NCBI GenBank assembly: GCA_046261875.1
Contig: JBHENW010000077.1
Coordinates: forward strand, 1 to 10,642
Origin: JBHENW01 sp046261875
GTDB lineage: Bacteria; Acidobacteriota; Thermoanaerobaculia; UBA5066; Gp7-AA6
Direction: 5' to 3'
Length of the DNA stretch: 10,642 nt
A program made the translations under genes and the position numbers. The notes beneath the pieces were generated by a model that had not been told where the DNA came from, ran no database searches, and worked only from the letters and a program-made list of their open reading frames with translations. Below are positions 1 to 4,911 of the stretch, one piece after another (the stretch's first letter is position 1; each line of letters begins with the position of its first letter).

Positions 1-103
1 GCTGGAGAATCGCCAAGTCCTGGAGGACATGCTCCCCCGGGGGACGACGTGAGACCGTCTTCACGGAACCGTTTTCTCGCGTATCCACCACATCAGTTTA
101 CAC

Positions 104-724
104 GTGATCCCCAGGTCGGACCGCAATACCGTGGCCTCGCCGGTGCGCATCCGCTTCGAAGAGCAGTTCGACGAGGTGCGCACCGGCGACCGCACCTTCG
201 AGCGCAACCGCCTCGGATACGAGATCGAGACGAGCTCCGCGCGCGTGTTCGACCGCACGGGCATCAACGGCGCGATCGACAACGAGGTGGACTTCGCCAA
301 CGCGCGGCGCGGGACGGGCGGGACCATCAACGGTTTCGCCACGGTCCGGCCGACGGACCACCTCGAGCTGCGCTTCAACGGCAGCGAGCAGTGGCTGAAC
401 GTGGACACGGAGGATGGCCGCAGCGGCCGTCTCTTCACGGCCCTCGGGGCGCGGCTCCGGACGCAGTACACCTTCTCGGCGCGCACCTACGTGCGACTGA
501 TCGGTCAGTGGGTCGAGACGGATCGGGATCCGTCGCTCTATGCGTTCGAGGTGGCGGACAAGAGCGGCGATTTTTCGGGCTCCGCGCTCTTCGCCTACAA
601 GCTGAACTGGCAGAGCGTGCTCTTCGTGGGCTACGGAGACTCGCGCGCCCTCGACGAGTCCGAGAACCTCGAGAAAGCCGAGCGCCAGTTCTTCGTCAAA
701 GTCTCCTACGCCCTCCAGATGTAG
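104..724 (+). CDS. C-terminal fragment of a DUF5916-type outer-membrane beta-barrel protein (5'-truncated)
   Basis: About 206 residues resemble the C-terminal barrel of DUF5916 proteins, which carry a family 9 carbohydrate-binding-like domain followed by an outer-membrane barrel and are usually several hundred residues longer. Seen here: amphipathic strands with the segments VDFANARRGTGG, VRPTDHLELRFNGSEQWL, SGSALFAYKLNWQSVLFVGYGD and the closing strand RQFFVKVSYALQM. The frame is open from 53, but an in-frame TGA lies at 50-52 and the bases before it encode nothing like the family. The first possible start, GTG at 104, has no Shine-Dalgarno sequence. The CDS is therefore probably a remnant, or an intact gene broken by a frameshift or assembly join near the left edge. 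The family's function is unknown. The family call is reasonably firm from the C-terminal pattern; whether it is expressed is doubtful. Confidence 0.6.
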   Translation: MIPRSDRNTVASPVRIRFEEQFDEVRTGDRTFERNRLGYEIETSSARVFDRTGINGAIDNEVDFANARRGTGGTINGFATVRPTDHLELRFNGSEQWLNVDTEDGRSGRLFTALGARLRTQYTFSARTYVRLIGQWVETDRDPSLYAFEVADKSGDFSGSALFAYKLNWQSVLFVGYGDSRALDESENLEKAERQFFVKVSYALQM

Positions 725-779
725 CCGCGGCACTCGGGCCCGGCGGCGATCTCCCCTCTCCAGTTAAACTCCGCGCTCC

Positions 780-784
780 GGAGG
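780..784 (+). promoter_or_regulatory. Ribosome binding site GGAGG for the metallopeptidase
   Basis: GGAGG lies 6 bases before ATG 791 and only 3 before the in-frame GTG at 788, so it favours ATG 791 as the start. No convincing promoter is visible in the short gap 725-787. Its only AT-rich patch is the 9-base palindrome AGTTAAACT at 761-769. Confidence 0.6.
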
Positions 785-790
785 CCCGTG

Positions 791-2941
791 ATGCACCCAG
801 ATCGCAACGCGAAGGCTGGAACCGTGGCGGCGCTCGCGCTCGCCGCGCTCGCTCTGGCGGCGGACCCCGCACCGGGACAAGTCGGTACGGAGAGGAAGAC
901 CGCTCCGCGGCAGAAACCCGCCGGCCGCCCCGCAGCGGTCCCCGGGATGAAGGAGTCCATGAGCAAACTCGAGAACGAGCTCGTCTCGAAGTATGGCGAA
1001 AGCCAGCGGGGGCGCGTCACGCGGGGCCTGCGCCAGGTATCGGCGCTCTGGAGGCCGGCGGACGGCGACGCGGCGGCGTTCGAGGCGTTCGTCCGCGCGA
1101 GCTTCGCCGGTGACGCGGCCACCCTCGATGCGATGTTCGCCCGTCTCGAGCGGTCCTTCGAATCCCTGGACGGCCACATGCTCGAGATGGTGCGCGACTT
1201 CCGCATGCACACGGACCTCGATTCGGGAGCGATCCTTCCCTTCGACGAGATCCTCGCGGGCTACGACCCGTCCGCCCACGCGACGGAGGACATGTTCGGC
1301 AACAAGCTCGCCTTCGTCGTGCTGTTGAACTTCCCGCTGACGACCCTGGAGCAGCGCCTCGCCGCCGGCGACGGGTGGACGCGCCGCCAGTGGGCGGAGA
1401 CCAGGCTCGCGGAGCGCTTCTCCAAACGGATCCCCGGCGAGGTGAACCTGGAGATCGCGCGGGCGAGCGCCGAAGCGGACCAGTACATCGCCCAGTACAA
1501 CATCTGGATGCACCACCTGCTCGACGAGAACGGCCGGCGGATCTTCCCGCCCAAGCTGCGCCTGCTCTCCCACTGGAATCTCCGCGACGAGATCAAGGCG
1601 AACTATTCGGCGGAACCGGCGGCCGCGCTGCCGAGGCAGCGCATGATCCAGAAGGTCATGGAGCGGATCGTCACCCAGACGATCCCCGCGGCCGTGGTGG
1701 ACAACCCCACGGTGGACTGGAACCCGTACACGAACACGGTGACGGCTTCGACGGTAAACGATGCCGACGGTCAGGGGCGCAAGACCCCCGCGAGCCCGGC
1801 GCCGGAGCCCGACACGCGCTACGAGATGCTGCTCGAAACGTACAAGGCGGTTCGTCTGGCGGACCCCTACTCCCCGACGGCGCCCACGCTCATCGCGCGG
1901 CGCTTCGAGGAGAACCGCCAGATCCCCGAGGCCCGCGTCCAGAAGATGCTCGAGCAGGTCCTCTCCTCGCCTCTCGTGTCCAGGGTCGCCCGGCTGATCG
2001 AAAAGCGGCTCGGGCGGAAGCTCGAGCCCTTCGACGTCTGGTACAACGGGTTCCGCCCTCGCGGCGCCCACACGGAAGCGCAGCTCGACGAGATGGTCCG
2101 CAAGAAATACCCCACGGCGAAGGCCTACGAGAAGGACATCCCCAATCTTCTCGTTCAGCTCGGCTTCACGCCGGAGAGGGCCCGCTACCTCGCGGGGAAC
2201 ATCGTCGTCCATCCCGCCCGCGGCTCCGGGCACGCCTTCGGGGCGGCGCGGCGCGGGGACAAGGCCTATCTGCGGACGCGAGTCGAGAAGGTCGGCATGA
2301 ACTACAAGGGCTTCAACATCGCCGTCCACGAGATGGGACACAACGTCGAGCAGACCTTTTCCCTGAACGACATCGACCACACGCTGCTCCAGGGGGTGCC
2401 CAACACCGCTTTCACCGAGGCCCTCGCCTTCGTTTTCCAGGCGCACGACCTGGAGCTGCTCGGTCTGGCCAAGCCGGACGCGCAGACGCGGGCGTTGGAC
2501 ACCCTGAACAAGTTCTGGCAGACGTACGAGATATCCGGGACTGCGCTCGTGGACATGGCCGTGTGGCACTGGATGTACGACCATCCCCAGGCCACGCCCG
2601 CGCAGCTCAAGGAGGCAACACTGAAGATCGCCCGGGACGTCTGGAACCGGTATTACGCGCCCGTCTTCGGACAGCGGGACGTCGTGCTGCCGGCCATCTA
2701 TTCGCACATGATCGATTCCCTGCTCTACCTTCCCGACTACCCAATCGGGCACCTCATCGCTTTCCAGATCGAGCAGCAGGTCGAGAAGAGCGGCAACCTG
2801 GGCTCCGAGTTCGAGCGCATGGCCAAGGCGGGCAACATCGCCCCCGATCTCTGGATGAAGAAGGCCACCGGGGCGCCCGTCGGGCCGGAAGCGTTACTGA
2901 AATCCACGGAAAAGGCTCTGGCGGACCTCGGGGAAAATTAG
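791..2941 (+). CDS. Secreted gluzincin-type zinc metallopeptidase (HExxH...E), family M3/M32-like
   Basis: A 716-residue protein. It starts with a signal peptide: basic MHPDRNAKAG, a hydrophobic run at about residues 11-23, and probable cleavage after ALA. It is thus probably periplasmic or secreted, and no lipobox is present. A proline- and lysine-rich linker follows, then a long alpha-helical region to about residue 480. The active site is HEMGH at 513-517. The likely third zinc ligand is Glu543 in TEALAF, 25 residues after the second His, close to the spacing in M3 oligopeptidases. Downstream, DYPIGH at 649-654 and the following helix resemble the substrate-binding C-terminal helices of M3, M2 and M32 peptidases. 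The pattern supports a peptide-hydrolysing enzyme of clan MA. I do not recognise the exact family, and the substrate is unknown. A GTG at 788 would add one residue, but the ribosome binding site favours ATG. The gene stands alone on the plus strand with no operon partner in view. Confidence 0.8.
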   Translation: MHPDRNAKAGTVAALALAALALAADPAPGQVGTERKTAPRQKPAGRPAAVPGMKESMSKLENELVSKYGESQRGRVTRGLRQVSALWRPADGDAAAFEAFVRASFAGDAATLDAMFARLERSFESLDGHMLEMVRDFRMHTDLDSGAILPFDEILAGYDPSAHATEDMFGNKLAFVVLLNFPLTTLEQRLAAGDGWTRRQWAETRLAERFSKRIPGEVNLEIARASAEADQYIAQYNIWMHHLLDENGRRIFPPKLRLLSHWNLRDEIKANYSAEPAAALPRQRMIQKVMERIVTQTIPAAVVDNPTVDWNPYTNTVTASTVNDADGQGRKTPASPAPEPDTRYEMLLETYKAVRLADPYSPTAPTLIARRFEENRQIPEARVQKMLEQVLSSPLVSRVARLIEKRLGRKLEPFDVWYNGFRPRGAHTEAQLDEMVRKKYPTAKAYEKDIPNLLVQLGFTPERARYLAGNIVVHPARGSGHAFGAARRGDKAYLRTRVEKVGMNYKGFNIAVHEMGHNVEQTFSLNDIDHTLLQGVPNTAFTEALAFVFQAHDLELLGLAKPDAQTRALDTLNKFWQTYEISGTALVDMAVWHWMYDHPQATPAQLKEATLKIARDVWNRYYAPVFGQRDVVLPAIYSHMIDSLLYLPDYPIGHLIAFQIEQQVEKSGNLGSEFERMAKAGNIAPDLWMKKATGAPVGPEALLKSTEKALADLGEN

Positions 2942-2958
2942 ACCAGCGAAAAGTTGCG

Positions 2959-2983
2959 GCGCCGCTCGTTTTCCGAATGGCGC
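2959..2983 (+). terminator. Possible intrinsic terminator after the metallopeptidase gene
   Basis: Seventeen bases after the stop codon, GCGCC at 2959-2963 pairs with GGCGC at 2979-2983 and TCG pairs with CGA inside it. A 2x2 mismatch separates the two helices, the loop is TTTTC, and a short CTTTGG tail follows. The T-run is weak, so this is only a candidate. Confidence 0.35.
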
Positions 2984-3005
2984 TTTGGTGGTCTTGGCCT
3001 CCTTC

Positions 3006-3033
3006 TTGCGTCTGAGACAGAGTCGCGTATCGG
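3006..3033 (+). promoter_or_regulatory. Weak candidate promoter for the small zinc-ribbon gene
   Basis: TTGCGT (3006-3011) and TATCGG (3028-3033) are 16 bases apart. Each matches the sigma-70 consensus only in its first three bases. A start about 7 bases downstream would give a leader of roughly 30 bases containing the ribosome binding site at 3058. The rest of the 128-base gap shows only the hairpin at 2959-2983. Confidence 0.22.
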
Positions 3034-3057
3034 ATGAGCGACGCCCACCGCCCTCAG

Positions 3058-3064
3058 AAAGGAG
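3058..3064 (+). promoter_or_regulatory. Ribosome binding site AAAGGAG that sets the start at 3070
   Basis: AAAGGAG lies 5 bases before ATG 3070 and is the strongest Shine-Dalgarno sequence in the window. It argues against the longer in-frame reading from ATG 3034, which would put this site inside the gene. Confidence 0.7.
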
Positions 3065-3069
3065 CCGCC

Positions 3070-3321
3070 ATGATCGTGATCCAGGACTTCACCAAATTGT
3101 CCGAAGGCATCACGGTCCCCTCGGAGGGCCGCGTGAGCCGATGCCCCAAATGCGGACGCAACGGGATCGAGCGGAGACCCGGTCCGGTCGAGCCGCTCGT
3201 CACCTTCCTGCACGTCCAGGCCTCGCGGCTCTTCGGCGACGGCATGCTCACCGAGCCCGCGGATTGCTGCTCCGTCGCCGCCACGGCTCTGCAGCGGCTC
3301 GAGACCTCCGAAGAGCACTGA
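3070..3321 (+). CDS. Small zinc-ribbon-like protein with CPKC motif, function unknown
   Basis: An 83-residue protein with a strong ribosome binding site. Residues 25-28 form a C-x2-C zinc-knuckle half (CPKCGR). A possible second half is His48 with the Cys66-Cys67 pair in ADCCSVAA, so a C2HC-type zinc or other metal site is possible. It has no signal peptide or membrane segment and is probably cytoplasmic. The start ATG 3070 is chosen over ATG 3034 because AAAGGAG sits at the right distance. It ends 13 bases before the oppositely transcribed ferritin-like gene. I do not recognise the family. That it is a real gene rests on the ribosome binding site and on the paired cysteines; its role is not inferable. 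Confidence 0.65.
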   Translation: MIVIQDFTKLSEGITVPSEGRVSRCPKCGRNGIERRPGPVEPLVTFLHVQASRLFGDGMLTEPADCCSVAATALQRLETSEEH

Positions 3322-3334
3322 GCGCTCCCCAGTT

Positions 3335-3818
3335 CTAGCGGGGGCCCTCCCGGGAAGGCGCGCTCCGACCCAGAACCTCGAAGAAGTACTTCTCGTGGAG
3401 GACTTCGGCCTCCGCCATCTTCCGCAGCGGCGGGATGAAGTCATCCAGGCCGAGCGCGGCGGCATACTCGGCCGCCCGGTCGTACTCCTCGACGTTCTTC
3501 GTCTCGAGCTTCCCGGCCATGTACATCGGCAGAAACCATCCCATCCAGCGGCACAAAAACGAGAGGACGTGGCCGACGACGGAAGGCGCGGACTTCCCGA
3601 AGCTTCCGGGGACGCGCGCCGAGATCCGCCAGCAGCCGTCCGACGGTCTGCCGGTGCTCACATTCGTCCTTCTCGATCTTCGTGATCATCGCCCGCTCCT
3701 GCGGGCTCTTCACCGATCGCGCGTGGCCCTGGTAGGCGAGCGCCGCGGCGAGCTCCCCGGAAAAGGCGAGCTGGAGGAGACGGACGAGCTTGCGGCGCGT
3801 CTCGCTGCCCGCGCTCAC
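3335..3818 (-). pseudogene. Ferritin-like diiron protein (Coq7/ferritin-like four-helix bundle), frameshifted
   Basis: Two overlapping minus-strand frames together encode one four-helix diiron protein. Frame one starts at GTG 3818 and gives SGELAAALAY (Glu22) and DECEHRQTVG (Glu52-x2-His55), and makes sense to about residue 78 (LREVRA). Frame two then gives GHVLSFLCRWMGWFLPMYMAGKLE, KNVEEYDRAAEYA and EAEVLHEKYF (Glu138-x2-His141). Removing one base of the CC pair at 3585-3586 joins them into 160 residues with all four metal-ligand helices in order. The two ExxH motifs are typical of carboxylate-bridged diiron proteins of the ferritin-like superfamily. A substrate cannot be named. GTG 3818 overlaps the stop of the DUF72 gene as GTGA, with GGAGG 10 bases upstream inside that gene, so translation is probably coupled. 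Either the gene is broken in this genome or the base is a sequencing error; every other part looks well preserved, which favours error or a very recent mutation. Confidence 0.7.
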
Positions 3819-4810
3819 GCGCCGGGATCCTCCGCGAGGAGCTCCGCGAGCGCCCGAACCGTCAGCGGGGCGCATCCCTCCGCCTTGTTGTTGACGAGGA
3901 CGTAGACCGGGTTGCCGGTCGAGAGCCCGCGTCGCACCAGATCGACGACCTGCTCGCGCATGACCGGATCGGGTTCGCCGGCCTTCACGAAAGGCCAGAG
4001 CGCGTCGCGCCGTTCCATGTACCGGGTCCCGGGCGGCAGCAGGAGCCGAATCAGCATGAAATGAGCCGCCTCCGGCCGCGCGATGAAGGCCTGCTCGGCG
4101 GGGAGAGGCATGGCGGCCGCGTAGTTGTAGACGTGCCCCGCTCCGTGGCGTCGGAGCACGGCGGCGTACTCGTCCGTCAACAGAGAAGCATCCCGCAGCT
4201 CGACCGCGTACCGGAACCCGCGCGGTAGCGCCGAAAGGAACTCTTCCAGAGCGCGGGCGAATCGGTCGGGCGGGAGACGAAAAGCCGGCGGCGCCGGCGG
4301 GAGTTGGATGACGAACGGCCCGGTGTGCTCCGCGAAATGCGCCCGGAACGGCTCGATCATCTCCTCGACGAAGCGCCGAGGTCGGAGGAAGTCGGGATTC
4401 TCGGCGAGCGGCCCGCGTGTCCGATCGCCGAGGACCGGTGACGTGACCGCCTCCGGCGCCTTTGCGCAGCAGGGAAAGCCCGGCGGCAGCTGTGCGGCGT
4501 AGCGCTCGAGGTCCTCCGCCGGGATCGGGGCGTAGTAGCTGCGATCGATTCCGACGGTGCGCAGGAGCGGATGGAGGACGTACTCGCGCAGCCCGTTGCG
4601 CGCGAGCTCGGCCGCCGTCCACCGGGCGGGATAAACGAGGCCTTCCCAGTCCGGGAAGCTCCAGGAGCTCGTGCCGAATCGCAGCGCCTCCGGGAGGCAG
4701 GCCGCGATCTCCGTGGCCCGCGCGCGTTCCTCTTCGAGCCGCTCGGCGGAGCGCCGCGAGGAGGGCTTTCGCGCCGTGTCCGTCGCGAAGAGATCGAGCT
4801 GGCCGTTCAC
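3815..4810 (-). CDS. DUF72 (YecE-like) family protein
   Basis: A 331-residue protein of the DUF72 family, which adopts a TIM-barrel-like fold and has no settled biochemical role. Family hallmarks seen: the first strand RFGTSSWSFPDWEGLVYP from residue 44, DRSYYAPIP, a central YAVELRDASLL strand, and the C-terminal NNKAEGCAP from residue 307. E. coli YecE is shorter. The excess here is an N-terminal charged helix (residues 14-38) and a longer middle region. Residues 4-8 are QLDLF, an exact match to the bacterial sliding-clamp-binding consensus QL[S/D]LF. The start is GTG 4810; there is no clear Shine-Dalgarno sequence, but QLDLF so close to this start supports it. The stop overlaps the GTG of the ferritin-like gene by 4 bases, so the two form an operon. 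The gene is divergent from the E1 gene. Confidence 0.88.
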   Translation of the reverse strand: MNGQLDLFATDTARKPSSRRSAERLEEERARATEIAACLPEALRFGTSSWSFPDWEGLVYPARWTAAELARNGLREYVLHPLLRTVGIDRSYYAPIPAEDLERYAAQLPPGFPCCAKAPEAVTSPVLGDRTRGPLAENPDFLRPRRFVEEMIEPFRAHFAEHTGPFVIQLPPAPPAFRLPPDRFARALEEFLSALPRGFRYAVELRDASLLTDEYAAVLRRHGAGHVYNYAAAMPLPAEQAFIARPEAAHFMLIRLLLPPGTRYMERRDALWPFVKAGEPDPVMREQVVDLVRRGLSTGNPVYVLVNNKAEGCAPLTVRALAELLAEDPGA

Positions 4811-4824
4811 GATTTTCGGACGGG

Positions 4825-4853
4825 ATTCTGTTGCGGTCGCCAGCCCGCCGCAA
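4825..4853 (-). promoter_or_regulatory. Weak candidate promoter for the DUF72 / ferritin-like operon
   Basis: Read on the minus strand, TTGCGG (4853-4848) and CAGAAT (4830-4825) are 17 bases apart and match the sigma-70 boxes at 3 and 4 of 6 positions. Transcription would start about 8-9 bases before GTG 4810, leaving almost no leader, which agrees with the lack of a Shine-Dalgarno sequence. The -35 box overlaps the inverted repeat at 4839-4864. Confidence 0.3.
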
Positions 4854-4864
4854 GCGCGGGTGGC
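4839..4864. repeat. Inverted repeat in the divergent control region (possible operator or hairpin)
   Basis: GCCAGCCCGC (4839-4848) and GCGGGTGGC (4856-4864) are inverted copies, nine paired bases with one bulged G, around a 7-base centre CGCAAGC. It sits between the two divergent genes, upstream of the E1 -35 box and over the DUF72 -35 box. It could be a repressor site acting on both promoters. Chance pairing in GC-rich DNA is also possible. Confidence 0.35.
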
Positions 4865-4872
4865 GGCATTCC

Positions 4873-4901
4873 TTGTCAGCCCCCCGGGGAGCCGGTAGCA
4901 T
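4873..4901 (+). promoter_or_regulatory. Candidate sigma-70 promoter for the fused E1 gene
   Basis: TTGTCA (4873-4878, 5 of 6 consensus bases) and TAGCAT (4896-4901, 4 of 6) are separated by the ideal 17 bases. It is the best promoter-like match noticed in the window. The predicted start point near 4908-4912 coincides with ATG 4912, so the message would be nearly leaderless, or would have a leader of about 35 bases if ATG 4945 is the real start. Confidence 0.5.
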
Positions 4902-4911
4902 CGAGAGCCGA

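Noticed and set aside
2..52. Possible last 16 codons of another gene ending at TGA 50-52
   Set aside because: Too short to identify; no family resemblance could be supported.
49..1113. Plus-strand open frame of 354 residues over the DUF5916 fragment and the peptidase start
   Set aside because: Arg-rich shadow frame. The real signals are in the other two plus frames.
764..2752. Long minus-strand open frame (about 660 residues) opposite the metallopeptidase
   Set aside because: It is rich in Arg, Val and Gly with no recognisable motif. It mirrors the codon pattern of the real plus-strand gene, as expected in GC-rich DNA.
3561..3610. Programmed ribosomal frameshift in the ferritin-like gene
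   Set aside because: No slippery heptamer or internal Shine-Dalgarno stimulator is visible at the junction, and frameshifting is not known for this family.
4462..4911. Upstream extension of the E1 reading frame
   Set aside because: It lies opposite the DUF72 coding sequence, is Arg/Ser-rich, and sits ahead of the promoter and the ATG at 4912.
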